A stretch of DNA of 59,364 nucleotides from Thiocapsa sp. UBA6158 (GTDB taxonomy: Bacteria; Pseudomonadota; Gammaproteobacteria; Chromatiales; Chromatiaceae), in assembly GCF_002423035.1 (NCBI RefSeq), contig NZ_DIUM01000052.1:1-59364 (forward strand), in the 5' to 3' direction. The notes below the pieces were generated by a model. The model worked only from the letters and a program-made list of their open reading frames with translations. It ran no database searches and was not told the origin of the DNA. A program made the translations under genes and the position numbers. This document shows positions 1-8,580 of this stretch, piece by piece (positions within the stretch are counted from its first letter, which is position 1; each line of letters opens with the position of its first letter).

Positions 1-24
1 TGGACCAACCGATGATCAAGGCCC

Positions 25-1371
25 ATGGCCCTGCTGCTCGCCGAGCTGGCGCAGGCGGAAGGCTTCGACACACGCCTGGTCCGCAACGGTCGCGATGCCG
101 CCGAAGCGCTGACCCGCGGGGACGCCGACGTCCTGCTGACGGATCTACGTCTGCCGCCGCCGGATGGTCTGGAGCTGCTGCGTCTCGCCCGTCGACTCTA
201 CCCGGAGCTTCCGGTGGTCATGATCACCGGACATGCGAGCCTGCAGGTCGCCGTCGATGCCTTCCGCAGCGGGCTTCATGATCTCATCACCAAACCCTTT
301 GAGAATGCCCAAGTTACGGCCCTGCTGCGACGTTTGGGGCATCTCTTGGCACATCGCCGCCGGCTGGAAACGCTCACCGCGCGGCTTTCGAATCTGGAGG
401 GTCAGGACCGGGAACCGGTCGCCGCAAGCGCGGCCGCGCGGCAAGCGCTGTCCTTGATCGAGACGGTGGCGCCGCTCGATGTACCCGTCCTGCTCACCGG
501 CGAGACCGGAACGGGCAAGACCTCGGGCGCACGCCTGATCCACCGGATGGGACCCCGACGATCCGGCCCTTTTTTCGCGCTGAGCTGCGCCGCGGTTACC
601 CACAATCTGATCGAAAGCGAGCTGTTCGGATACGAGCGCGGCGCCTTTACAGGTGCTGCGACCCGCAAGCTCGGACTCTTGGAGCTCGCGGACGGCGGGA
701 CCCTGCTTCTCGACGAGATCAACAGCGCCAGCCCCGAGGTCCAAGTCCGCCTGCTTCAGTTCATCCAGGACCGCACCCTGATGCGCGTTGGCGGAGTTTC
801 CACCCTGCGGGTCGATGTGCGGTTGGTGTTCGCCACCAACGAAGATCTGCTGGCCCTTGTACACGCCGGGGGATTCCGCAAGGATCTCTATTTCAGGATC
901 AACGTCTTTCCGATCCCCTTACCCCCGTTGCGCGAGCGGCCCGAGGATATCGTGCCCTTGGCCGAGCAGTTACTGATGCGCTTCGCCCGGGAGCTGGAAT
1001 GTCCGGCCAGGGGGTTCAGCTCGGCGGCACTGGAGCAGCTCCTCACCTATCCCTGGCCCGGCAATGTCCGCGAGCTGGAAAACCTGGTTCAGCGCGCCGT
1101 GATCCTCTGCCGAGGCGACCTGATCGAGCCCGGCCATCTTCCGCTGGAGCGCGTCGTCGCGCCGTTCCAGACATCCCCGCATGCACCCTTCCCGCCGGAT
1201 GCAAATCTGCAGGAGGTCGAACGACTCTGGATCGCGCAGACCCTCGAGCGTTGCCAAGGCAACAAGAGCGAGGCGGCACGGCGCCTGGGGATCGACGTGT
1301 CGACGCTCCATCGCAAGCTGCGGGCCGGCATTCAGCAGGTGTCGAGCGATCGTGGTTTTGGAGCGACCTGA
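25..1371 (+). CDS. NtrC-type sigma54 response regulator, N-terminus disrupted or outside the window
   Basis: A two-component activator that would switch on sigma54 promoters when phosphorylated. From the ATG at 25 it has most of a receiver domain (phospho-acceptor Asp in VLLTD near residue 40), a AAA+ domain with Walker A GETGTGKT, the sigma54-contact motif GAFTGA and Walker B LLLDE, and a C-terminal Fis-type helix-turn-helix (NKSEAARRLGI). The receiver lacks its first beta strand and acidic pocket. Frame 3 just upstream reads DQPMIKA, which looks like the missing receiver start, and frame 1 has a TGA at 13-15. The true gene therefore probably begins before the window, with a frameshift or sequencing error near 20-28. 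Its target is unknown; the possible sigma54 promoter at 4765 is one candidate. Confidence 0.85.
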   Translation: MALLLAELAQAEGFDTRLVRNGRDAAEALTRGDADVLLTDLRLPPPDGLELLRLARRLYPELPVVMITGHASLQVAVDAFRSGLHDLITKPFENAQVTALLRRLGHLLAHRRRLETLTARLSNLEGQDREPVAASAAARQALSLIETVAPLDVPVLLTGETGTGKTSGARLIHRMGPRRSGPFFALSCAAVTHNLIESELFGYERGAFTGAATRKLGLLELADGGTLLLDEINSASPEVQVRLLQFIQDRTLMRVGGVSTLRVDVRLVFATNEDLLALVHAGGFRKDLYFRINVFPIPLPPLRERPEDIVPLAEQLLMRFARELECPARGFSSAALEQLLTYPWPGNVRELENLVQRAVILCRGDLIEPGHLPLERVVAPFQTSPHAPFPPDANLQEVERLWIAQTLERCQGNKSEAARRLGIDVSTLHRKLRAGIQQVSSDRGFGAT

Positions 1372-1448
1372 TCGAAGGCAACGCGCCGCGATGTCCGAGT
1401 GGACGTCGGATTGATTCGGCGAGCGCCGGCAAACCGCCGATCCCGAGT

Positions 1449-1940
1449 CTATTCTCGATCGCCAATCGGAGCGGCTGCGACCTCCCCCAAAAATGTATCA
1501 AGCGCGGTCAGTTCATGGGCCAATCGAGGCGCTGCGTCGAGCAGGCCACCGCGAAGCGAGGCCAGGCGCTCGGGATCGAATTCCACGGCATAGGCATGAC
1601 GAAAAAAATGTCGAAAAGCCAGTAGCTCGCGCAGCGCAGCAACCGATTCGCGCGACAATACGGCGGGGCGGATTCCCTCGATGTCCAAGCCCATGGCGTG
1701 CAAGAGGGACTGATGCCATTCCGCCCCAGACGGAAGGTCACCATCGATTGCACGCGCAGTGCGCTGCATGATGCTCTCGATGGCGCTGTAAGCATGGTGC
1801 AGGGCGACAGCCGCCTGCGCACAATGCGCCGCGTCGGTCGCCGCGTCGAGCTTGATCGCTTGCAGCTCCGACAGACGCGCCTCAAACGCTGCGCGGTCGA
1901 ATCGGATTTCGGCCCGCAGACGCTGCAGTGCAGCGTTCAT
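1449..1940 (-). CDS. hepT: HepT-like ribonuclease toxin
   Basis: A 163-residue, mostly helical protein matching the HepT/HEPN toxin family. The catalytic RX4HXY motif is visible as RHFFRHAY in the second half. In known pairs the toxin cleaves RNA and is silenced when the partner MntA nucleotidyltransferase adenylylates the Tyr of this motif. The start overlaps the end of the upstream mntA-like gene by 4 bases (ATGA), so the two are translationally coupled. Assignment rests on the motif and the pairing. Confidence 0.75.
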   Translation of the reverse strand: MNAALQRLRAEIRFDRAAFEARLSELQAIKLDAATDAAHCAQAAVALHHAYSAIESIMQRTARAIDGDLPSGAEWHQSLLHAMGLDIEGIRPAVLSRESVAALRELLAFRHFFRHAYAVEFDPERLASLRGGLLDAAPRLAHELTALDTFLGEVAAAPIGDRE

Positions 1941-2296
1941 AGCGGCTCACCCTCGGCAGCGATCCGCTCACGCAAGCTGGCCGGGGCATCTTCGAGTCGC
2001 ACCAAATCAACCGGGCCTTCGAACACGGCCATCAGGTCCGCGAGTGCCTTGAAGTAGACTTGTCTGCTGAGGCCGGAAACAGCGAGGTCGACATCGCTTT
2101 CCGGGCCGCAGGTTCCATTCGCCAAAGATCCGAACAGGATGACCGTTGCGGCGCCGTAATCCCGACGTAGCGAATCCACCGCGACAGGAAGACGTGTACG
2201 CAAGCGGTGCGCACGCCCCGCGCCCTCTGCTGCGGCCTTGATGGCACGCTGGCGAAGGTGCCGGGCAGTATCGGCGGAAGTCACGCAGGTCGTCAT
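1937..2296 (-). CDS. mntA: MntA-like minimal nucleotidyltransferase antitoxin
   Basis: A 119-residue minimal nucleotidyltransferase. The family signature is seen as GS followed by ten residues and DVD (GSLANG...SDVDLAV), giving the metal-binding aspartates. It lies directly upstream of the HepT-like gene with a 4-base overlap, the usual antitoxin-toxin order. Known MntA proteins adenylylate HepT and neutralise it; here that is inferred from family and synteny. Confidence 0.75.
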   Translation of the reverse strand: MTTCVTSADTARHLRQRAIKAAAEGAGRAHRLRTRLPVAVDSLRRDYGAATVILFGSLANGTCGPESDVDLAVSGLSRQVYFKALADLMAVFEGPVDLVRLEDAPASLRERIAAEGEPL

Positions 2297-2460
2297 GGCT
2301 CGATTCTAGACCCCGATCGTCCGTTTTCATATCGAGTGTTCGTCCTCGGCCGCCGGGGCGAATCCGCCGAGACGGCGCAACGCGACCCTGTGCGAAATGT
2401 CGAACGCATGGCGCGCGCCTGAAGACGCCGGTTTCGATCACCTTGTCGAGCGACAGGCTC

Positions 2461-2580
2461 TCGAAGTGTCGATCTTGTACAGATTGCCGTCGCCCGGATT
2501 GGACACATCACCATAGGCACCGTCCGGGGTGAAGGCGGACCCGTGCGCTCGGCGACATCAATGACGGTGCTCAAATTCAT
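2461..2580 (-). pseudogene. Possible beta-propeller protein remnant
   Basis: The minus strand reads MNLSTVIDVAERTG from 2580. After a frame change it reads SAFTPDGAYGDVSNPG and then GDGNLYKID. This resembles blades of a secreted beta-propeller protein with a broken frame and no remaining start-to-stop gene. The match is by eye only. The rest of 2297-2619 shows no gene I can support. Confidence 0.25.
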
Positions 2581-2583
2581 GTT

Positions 2584-2611
2584 GAGGGACGCGCCAATCT
2601 TGGCGTCCCTC
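2584..2611 (-). terminator. Hairpin downstream of arsM
   Basis: A 9-bp perfect stem (GAGGGACGC / GCGTCCCTC) lies 9 bases after the arsM stop on the minus strand. There is no clear U-tract, so it may act as a terminator or only protect the 3' end. Confidence 0.45.
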
Positions 2612-2619
2612 TCGCCATC

Positions 2620-3672
2620 TTAGGTTGCGGGCTTGGCTGCTTCGATGGTTGCCGACACGACATAATCCGCTATAGGCGTCCCGGGCGCCCAATCACGAAT
2701 GAATGACTTGCTCTCGTCCTTGGGCGCAACGCGCACCTGCTTAAAGCCGGTTGCAAGCAGCATCGTCTCAATTTCGGAAACCAAAGAGGCGCCAGCCATG
2801 CAGCCCGTATAAAGCGCCATATCCCGCCGGATGTTCTCGGGTAACTCGGCAAAGGCGACAATATCCGAAACAGCCAGCCGTCCACCCGGTTTCAACACAC
2901 GATAGGCATCGGCAAATACACGGGGCTTGTCGGGCGATAGATTGATGACACAATTTGAAATAATCACGTCCACCGTGTCATCCGCTACCGGTAAGCTCTC
3001 GATTTCGCCGAGGCGGAATTCAACGTTCCGGTAGCCGCTCTTTTCCGCGTTATCCCGTGCCTTAGAAACCATTTCAGGCGTCATGTCGACGCCGATCACA
3101 TGGCCGGAATCGCCTACCTGGCGCACGGCGAGAAAGGCGTCGAACCCTCCGCCGCTGCCAAGATCAAGCACCGTTTCGCCGGGCTTCAGGTTTGCGATAG
3201 CCTGTGGGTTGCCGCACCCCAACCCCATGTTCGCGCCCGCAGGCACGGAACCGACCTCCTCAGCGGTGTACCCGAGTCTCAGTGATACGGTCGCGGCGTT
3301 GGCAGTCGGCGCATCGCAGCACCCCTGGCCGGAGTCACAACCCGCATCACCTGCCGCCACGCGGCCATATTGTTGGCGCACGGCCAGACGCACGCTGTCG
3401 TTTGACTGCACGTTCCGAAGGTCGCCTCCATTTCCCGAGGTCGCGACGCTCGCTTCTTCCGCCGGTTGGCTCATCGTGCCGCAGCAGACAGCAGGCGGAG
3501 TGCTTGCTCGAACCGGCGCCGTTCCGCAACCGCAACCTTCTTCGCCGATCGCCTTCGCTTCGGCATCTTTCACGCAACAAGCGACGACACCCTCCGGTAC
3601 CGGCCCGCCGCAACATCCTCTTCCAATCTGCCCCACGTTCTCATCTTTTTTCGGTTTCTTCAGCGCGTTCAT
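2620..3672 (-). CDS. arsM: Arsenite S-adenosylmethionine methyltransferase with Cys-rich N-terminus
   Basis: Methylates As(III) with SAM in the cytoplasm. The core shows the SAM-binding motif VLDLGSGGGFDAF (about residues 168-180) and family Cys residues in SNCVINL (241) and YTGCMAG (291), with C118/C119 as the likely third As ligand region. I chose the ATG at 3672 because ACAGGAGACAGT precedes it, giving 350 residues; a longer in-frame ORF has no such site. The first ~95 residues are an unusual extension with four Cys pairs (20/21, 32/33, 47/49, 63/64), plausibly metalloid-binding. It lies 86 bp downstream of a SigZ-like sigma gene in the same orientation. Confidence 0.93.
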   Translation of the reverse strand: MNALKKPKKDENVGQIGRGCCGGPVPEGVVACCVKDAEAKAIGEEGCGCGTAPVRASTPPAVCCGTMSQPAEEASVATSGNGGDLRNVQSNDSVRLAVRQQYGRVAAGDAGCDSGQGCCDAPTANAATVSLRLGYTAEEVGSVPAGANMGLGCGNPQAIANLKPGETVLDLGSGGGFDAFLAVRQVGDSGHVIGVDMTPEMVSKARDNAEKSGYRNVEFRLGEIESLPVADDTVDVIISNCVINLSPDKPRVFADAYRVLKPGGRLAVSDIVAFAELPENIRRDMALYTGCMAGASLVSEIETMLLATGFKQVRVAPKDESKSFIRDWAPGTPIADYVVSATIEAAKPAT

Positions 3673-3758
3673 ACTGTCTCCTGTCGTTTGAGGTGATGAC
3701 GCGAATCCGCGCCCTGCCCTAAAGACGGGAATGCAGCGAAAAAGACGCAAATATTCGA

Positions 3759-4307
3759 TCAGTCGCAGCCGCACTTACGGTTTTTGTCGCGCGGCTCATA
3801 CCCGGTGATACCACCGCGTCCGGTTTCGATATCACAGCAGACAAGCAAACGCCGGCGTAGCTTCTCGCGCCCTCGTTGTACCCGGGATTTTGCTCCGGAG
3901 AGAGAAATGTTCAAGCGTTCGGCCACCTCCCTTTGTGGTAACCCCTCGATCTCAGACAGCACGAGCGCTGACCGATAGGCCTCAGGCATCTCTGCGATGA
4001 GTGGCTGAAGGCATGTAGCCAATTCGGCAACGTAATCCCGTTGCGATTCAGGAGCGGCGACGTTGTCCGGCAATTCTCCCCAAGGTCGCAGCGAGCGGTA
4101 ATGGTCAGCGATAGCATTCGCGGCGATGCGATACAGCCAGGCGGCAATGCTTCCACGAGATTGAAGCGATTGTAGATTTTCACTGGCTTTCAGGAATACG
4201 TCCTGAAGAATGTCGTCTACGGCGTCGGTGTCGCGTACCCGTTTTGCGATGTAGCCGCGCAACCGGGAGCGGTGTTCTGACCAGAGGTCGCTAATGAGTG
4301 TCGCCAT
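3759..4307 (-). CDS. SigZ-like ECF sigma factor with C-terminal cysteines
   Basis: An ECF sigma factor of 182 residues. Region 2 is seen as RGYIAKRVRDTDAVDDILQDVFLKA and region 4 as EGLPQREVAERLNISLSGAKSRVQRGREKL. The tail carries CC near residue 155 and ends in KCGCD, a Cys pattern I associate with SigZ-type factors. No anti-sigma gene is adjacent, so the tail could itself sense thiol-reactive metalloids (inference). It precedes arsM by 86 bp and probably drives or accompanies it. Confidence 0.85.
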   Translation of the reverse strand: MATLISDLWSEHRSRLRGYIAKRVRDTDAVDDILQDVFLKASENLQSLQSRGSIAAWLYRIAANAIADHYRSLRPWGELPDNVAAPESQRDYVAELATCLQPLIAEMPEAYRSALVLSEIEGLPQREVAERLNISLSGAKSRVQRGREKLRRRLLVCCDIETGRGGITGYEPRDKNRKCGCD

Positions 4308-4399
4308 GATCGAGCAACCTAACGAATAAGCGAGGGTTTAGGCTGTTTTCCAACGCCGGTACGAGCAGATCGCGGGCCGCATGCGGCCTGTCGCCAATT

Positions 4400-4621
4400 T
4401 TGCGGCCGCGCTTCGATGCGGGTCGCGCCCTGGCATTCAGCCTCGGAACCCGGAACTCCTTCATCGTTCTGCCCTTCGCGTTGGCCTTGCCGGCGGGTTG
4501 GGAGAGCACCGCGGTGGTGATCGTCGGTCAGTCCCTGGTGGAGCTGTTCGGCATGGTGCTCTGTTTGTGGTTGCTGCCGCACGACCTGTTCCCTGAGCCG
4601 GCCGCCAGCCGCATCGGATAA
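4400..4621 (+). pseudogene. C-terminal remnant of an arsenite-permease-like transporter
   Basis: The 73 residues from the TTG at 4400 contain LGTRNSFIVLPFALALPAGW and then two hydrophobic segments. This resembles the C-terminal end of COG0798-like arsenic resistance permeases (bile acid:sodium symporter superfamily). The other ~250 residues are absent; the upstream frame is open but unrelated. Together with the rest of 4308-4903, which has no intact gene, this marks deletion of an arsenite transporter next to sigma-arsM. Confidence 0.55.
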
Positions 4622-4764
4622 GCGAGGCGGATGATCGGCCAGTTCCAGCTCAGACCGAGATCTCCTACCCCGTCACCATGGCGAATCGCCTCCCTATGGC
4701 GTTATGCCATGACTCACGACCCCAGCCACGCATCCAAGTTGCTGATTTAATAAATCTTCATTAT

Positions 4765-4780
4765 CGGCGCAAGGTTTGCT
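4765..4780 (+). promoter_or_regulatory. Candidate sigma54 promoter for sulfurtransferase operon
   Basis: CGGCGCAAGGTTTGCT has GG and GC separated by exactly 10 bases (4766-4767 and 4778-4779), matching the -24/-12 layout. It lies about 125 bp before the sulfurtransferase start. No GTTACC-type palindrome is found upstream of it. Confidence 0.4.
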
Positions 4781-4903
4781 TGGCCATCTCCGCTGCCTGA
4801 TCCGTCTCGATCCCTACGGGCGACCGGGTCAGGCGCCGGGCGTCGCAAGATCCGACGATGACCCGTCACCAAACCAAGAAGACACACCAACAGGAGGATT
4901 CCA

Positions 4904-5908
4904 ATGCGATCAATCGCATCTCTGCCACGCGGGCTTACGCTCGCGACCGCGCTGCTTGCCGCCCAATCCGCACTGGCGCTAGAGGTCCCCGGGCCGCTGG
5001 TCGACACGGCTTGGGTCGAAGAGAATCAAAACGAGATCGTGATCCTGGATGCTCGCAAGGATATCCAGAGCTTCATTCGCAAGTCGAGCGCCGGTGAAGT
5101 CGGCGGCGTCCAGGCGTGCGGAGCGAGCGGCAGCGGTGGCGGCGTATCCGGACACATCCCGGGCGCTGCGCTCGTGGATTGGAAGGACTATGCGGTCAAA
5201 GAGAAGGTCGGCGGTATCGAGCTGCTGGACATGATTCCGTCGAAGGCCGACTTCGAAAAGCTGATGCAGCAGAGCGGCGTCAATCAGGACAGCGCCGTCG
5301 TGATCGCGCACAGCGGCGCCGACATCAACGAGGTCGCCTTCGCCACCCGGCTCTACTGGACCCTGAAATATTACGGGCACGACAACCTCGCGCTCCTGGA
5401 TGGCGGGGTGACCAAGTGGGCAGCCGAGAAGCGCAAGATCGAATACGGACGGACCAAGCCCAGCCAAGGCGATTGGCAAGCCACCGCCGAGCGGCGCGAG
5501 CTGCTGGCCACCCTCGATGATGTCAACGGGATCATCCAGGACGGCGGCGCCCAGATCGTCGACGTGCGTACCGCCGATTTCTACCTGGGCCTCACCAGTA
5601 AACCCGAAAAGGTCGCTCAGAAGGGGCACATCCCGGGCGCGAAGAATTTCCCCTATCAGGTGCTCGTGAAGAGTGGCGACAAGGGCACGACCTTCTACAG
5701 CGCCGAAGATCTGCGCCGAGTTGCCACCGAGCTGGGGATCGACCCGACACAACCCGTCACGACCCACTGCAACACCGGCCATCTCGCCAGCTCGGGCTGG
5801 TTCGTGATGCACGAGCTCCTCGGCAACCCCGACGCACGCCTGTATGTCGGCTCCATGAACGAGTGGGCGGCCGATCCGTCCCGCAAGGCCAGCACCAAGG
5901 CCGAATAA
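4904..5908 (+). CDS. Exported tandem-rhodanese thiosulfate sulfurtransferase
   Basis: A 334-residue protein with an N-terminal signal peptide (cleavage near ALA-LEV, residue 26) and two rhodanese domains. The first shows VILDAR and GHIPGA; the second shows IVDVRTADFYLG and the active-site Cys in HCNTGHLAS. It would transfer sulfane sulfur in the periplasm. A GGAGGA ribosome site precedes the ATG. The YeeE/YedE transporter gene follows after 82 bp in the same direction, suggesting sulfur handed to uptake. Residues 60-85 are a Gly/Ser-rich insert with an extra Cys. Confidence 0.9.
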   Translation: MRSIASLPRGLTLATALLAAQSALALEVPGPLVDTAWVEENQNEIVILDARKDIQSFIRKSSAGEVGGVQACGASGSGGGVSGHIPGAALVDWKDYAVKEKVGGIELLDMIPSKADFEKLMQQSGVNQDSAVVIAHSGADINEVAFATRLYWTLKYYGHDNLALLDGGVTKWAAEKRKIEYGRTKPSQGDWQATAERRELLATLDDVNGIIQDGGAQIVDVRTADFYLGLTSKPEKVAQKGHIPGAKNFPYQVLVKSGDKGTTFYSAEDLRRVATELGIDPTQPVTTHCNTGHLASSGWFVMHELLGNPDARLYVGSMNEWAADPSRKASTKAE

Positions 5909-5990
5909 GCGGCACCGCTCCGTCCTCGCCGCGCCTACGCCGAGCGCGTAGGTGCGCCACCCGACTCGACAATCAGAGGAATACGCGATC

Positions 5991-7418
5991 ATGTCAGATG
6001 CACTTGCGACCACGCTCGCGGGGCCGGCCCCGGAGGAAGAGGGACTGGCCAAACGCCTGCTCAGGCGCCAATGGCCCTTCTGGCTCGGCGGGCTGTTCGT
6101 AGGCCTCGCCGAGATCGTCTTCTACTTTCACACCGACATGTTTATCGTCGTCACCACCGGCATGGCGCAGATGTTCGCCGTGGGTGAAGAGAAATTGTTC
6201 GGAATCGACTGGGTCGCACGGGTCTACGAGCCCGGGGTCCACTGGACGATTGTTGCGGCACTGCTCGGGGCAAGACTCGTCGCCGGCATGGAGGGCGAGT
6301 CTCGCAGCTGGGTCAAATACAACTGGAAGATGCTCGTCCTGGCCTTCATCGGCGGTCTGCTCTTCTCCTTCGGGACCCGACTCGCGGCCGGCTGCACCAC
6401 TCATCATTTCATCGGCGGCATCCCGGCGATGAGCATCGCCTCCTGGGTGGTCTTGCTTTCGGGGATTCCCTTTGCCTTCATCGCCTTTCTGATCGCCATG
6501 AAGGCCGGCCTCGGTGGCTACTTCAAGCATCAGGAGACCAAGGCCACGGCGATCGCACACCAGCACGACACGCTCAATCCGCAACCCGCCTACGAGTCAT
6601 CCTACAACCCCTGGGCCAGTCCGCTGCGCTGGGCGCTCAATGCCTTCCTCATCCTCTTCCTCGCCCTGCCCATTTACTTCGGGATCACGGGATGGATCTC
6701 GGGCTCAGTCAACCAGATCGGCTGGAGCGAGGTGATGTGGATGATGATCCCGGGCCTGCTGTTGGGGATCGGCATCGCCAAGACCGGTTTCGGGACGGAA
6801 TGCTCGGTGATGGCGCCGGAGGCGACCTTCACCAAGGAAGCCTTCTACCGCAAGGGCGGCGTCCCCCAGTGCACCTATTACATGTTCAGAGGCATGTTGC
6901 CGCTCCAAGGCTTCATGGTCGCCATTGTCGTGTTCAACCTCTTCATCATGGCCTGGTGGCTGACCGGCAACGGGACCGTGCCCAATGCCTCCGGCGCTGC
7001 GGGACTCTACTGGGGCCACATCCTGGGCGGCCCCCTGTTGGCGATGGGTGCGGTCTTCATGATCGGATGCGAGGTCAGAACCTATGCACGCCTGGGATTG
7101 GGCTACTCCACCGCGCTCGTCGCCCTGCCGGGTTTCTATCTCGGTTATCTGCCCTACACGTTCTTTCAGGAGGAGATCGATGCCGTGGTTTTCGGCGAGG
7201 GCCTGACGAGTTTCATCACGATTCCCGAATGGGCCGCTTACACGATCGGCGGTACCGAGGTTCAATGGGCATTCCTGTACAGCCTGGCGATGATCGGTCT
7301 GCTCGTCATGTCGTTCCAGGCCGCTCGTGTGTTCCTGCGGGTCAAGCTCAGCGAGACCCTCAGCAAGAATACCGATGAGCTGGTCTACCGTACGCGTCCG
7401 GAGGCTGCAGCTGCGTAA
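5991..7418 (+). CDS. YeeE/YedE (TsuA-like) sulfur-compound transporter
   Basis: A polytopic inner-membrane protein of 475 residues with about ten hydrophobic segments. Family cysteines are present in RLAAGCTTHHFIGG, TGFGTECSVMAPE and MIGCEVRTYARLG. These are the type of Cys used by TsuA to pass thiosulfate through the membrane. I chose the ATG at 5991 because AGAGGA precedes it; the longer frame from 5952 lacks a site. It is longer than the compact TsuA proteins, so thiosulfate as substrate is inferred from family and from the sulfurtransferase gene before it. The 250 bp after it hold only the arsR promoter region. Confidence 0.88.
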   Translation: MSDALATTLAGPAPEEEGLAKRLLRRQWPFWLGGLFVGLAEIVFYFHTDMFIVVTTGMAQMFAVGEEKLFGIDWVARVYEPGVHWTIVAALLGARLVAGMEGESRSWVKYNWKMLVLAFIGGLLFSFGTRLAAGCTTHHFIGGIPAMSIASWVVLLSGIPFAFIAFLIAMKAGLGGYFKHQETKATAIAHQHDTLNPQPAYESSYNPWASPLRWALNAFLILFLALPIYFGITGWISGSVNQIGWSEVMWMMIPGLLLGIGIAKTGFGTECSVMAPEATFTKEAFYRKGGVPQCTYYMFRGMLPLQGFMVAIVVFNLFIMAWWLTGNGTVPNASGAAGLYWGHILGGPLLAMGAVFMIGCEVRTYARLGLGYSTALVALPGFYLGYLPYTFFQEEIDAVVFGEGLTSFITIPEWAAYTIGGTEVQWAFLYSLAMIGLLVMSFQAARVFLRVKLSETLSKNTDELVYRTRPEAAAA

Positions 7419-7634
7419 GTCGCCGTCATAGTCGTCATCGATGCCTGTCAAGGAGGACGGGCCCGTACCTCGAACGCTTCTTCCTTAGCACGCGCCCCGG
7501 ACTCGCACCGTCCCGCCTCGGCGTCGGGGAACGCATGCCGGACTCGACCCTTCGCATGCGCCACCCAACGTGAACCTCCGAGCCCTCACACGTTCAACGA
7601 CGACGGGGATCAGCGAATCATCCCGATTTTGGGC

Positions 7635-7669
7635 TTGCTATCATTTCAAGACTTCTTGTACAGTTGAAA
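7635..7669 (+). promoter_or_regulatory. arsR promoter and likely ArsR operator
   Basis: TTGCTA (7635-7640) and TACAGT (7659-7664) form a -35/-10 pair with an 18-bp spacer. An inverted repeat TTTCAA (7644-7649) / TTGAAA (7664-7669) overlaps the -10 and ends one base before the arsR ATG. This fits autorepression by ArsR and a nearly leaderless mRNA. Confidence 0.5.
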
Positions 7670-7670
7670 C

Positions 7671-8042
7671 ATGCAACGCGACACCGCCACATCCGTCTTT
7701 GAAGCTCTCGCCTCCGGCATCCGGCTGGACGTGTATCGGCTGCTCGTGAAAAAGGGCATGGAGGGCATGGTCGCCGGCGAGATCGCCGCGACGCTGGAGA
7801 TCCCGCCAACAAACTTGTCGTTTCATCTCAAGGCACTGACACAGGCCGGACTGCTAAAGGTCGAGCAAGAGGGACGTTATCAACGCTACCGCGCAAACAT
7901 CCCCTTGATGCTCGATTTGATCGCCTACCTGACAGACGAGTGTTGCGCAGATCAACCCGAGCAGTGCGCGGACCTGCGCGCTGCTTCGGCGTGCTCGCAG
8001 ACGGTCTTGCCGCCCATATCCCCCAAACGAACGCATCCCTGA
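7671..8042 (+). CDS. arsR: ArsR-family arsenite-responsive repressor
   Basis: A 123-residue winged-helix repressor. The recognition helix region reads IPPTNLSFHLKALTQAGLL. The As(III) site is a C-terminal cluster at C91, C92 and C99, with C108 further on. This is the AfArsR-like arrangement (Cys-Cys-x5/6-Cys), not the ELCVCDL site of the E. coli type. It starts the arsR-C-D-A unit, with arsC 3 bp downstream, and its promoter carries an overlapping palindrome. Confidence 0.92.
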   Translation: MQRDTATSVFEALASGIRLDVYRLLVKKGMEGMVAGEIAATLEIPPTNLSFHLKALTQAGLLKVEQEGRYQRYRANIPLMLDLIAYLTDECCADQPEQCADLRAASACSQTVLPPISPKRTHP

Positions 8043-8045
8043 GCC

Positions 8046-8522
8046 ATGAACATCCTCTTTCTCTGTACGGGCAACTCCTGTCGCTCGATCCTCGCCGAAG
8101 CTGTCTTCAACCACCTCGCCCCTAGTGGCTGGCGTGCGATGAGCGCCGGCAGCCAACCGACCGGTCAGGTACATCCGCGCTCGCTCGCGCTCTTGAAGCG
8201 GGAAGGCATTCCGACGGAAGGTCTGCACAGCAAGTCCTGGGACAATCTTCCGGTCACACCCGACATCGTGATCACCGTCTGTTCCGGGGCTGCGGGTGAA
8301 ACCTGTCCTGCGTACCTCGGCCCTGTGCTGCGCGCACATTGGGGGGTCGAGGACCCGGCGCATGCAACCGGTACCGACGAGGAGGTCAACGCGGCCTTCA
8401 TGAACGCCTACAGCATCCTCAGGAGTCGAATCGAAACCTTTCTTGAACTGCCCTTGATCGCGATCGAGAAGGATCCGGATCGAGCCCGGCTGAAGGCGGA
8501 GCTGGAGCGGATCGCCGGTTGA
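8046..8522 (+). CDS. arsC: Arsenate reductase, low-molecular-weight phosphatase type
   Basis: Reduces arsenate to arsenite in the cytoplasm. The N-terminal P-loop reads CTGNSCRS, and the resolving cysteines are in VITVCSGAAGETCP, typical of thioredoxin-linked ArsC. Length (158 residues) is somewhat longer than usual, with a basic/acidic tail. It lies 3 bp after arsR. An 87-bp terminal-inverted-repeat element separates it from arsD. Confidence 0.93.
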   Translation: MNILFLCTGNSCRSILAEAVFNHLAPSGWRAMSAGSQPTGQVHPRSLALLKREGIPTEGLHSKSWDNLPVTPDIVITVCSGAAGETCPAYLGPVLRAHWGVEDPAHATGTDEEVNAAFMNAYSILRSRIETFLELPLIAIEKDPDRARLKAELERIAG

Positions 8523-8580
8523 GCCGCGATACCCGTGAACGGCATCGTTTGCGGATCCCCCGTGTACGATTTCAAACAAC

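Noticed and set aside
4979..6052. A 357-codon minus-strand frame over the sulfurtransferase gene
   Set aside because: Shadow frame; the plus strand encodes a full signal peptide and two rhodanese domains.
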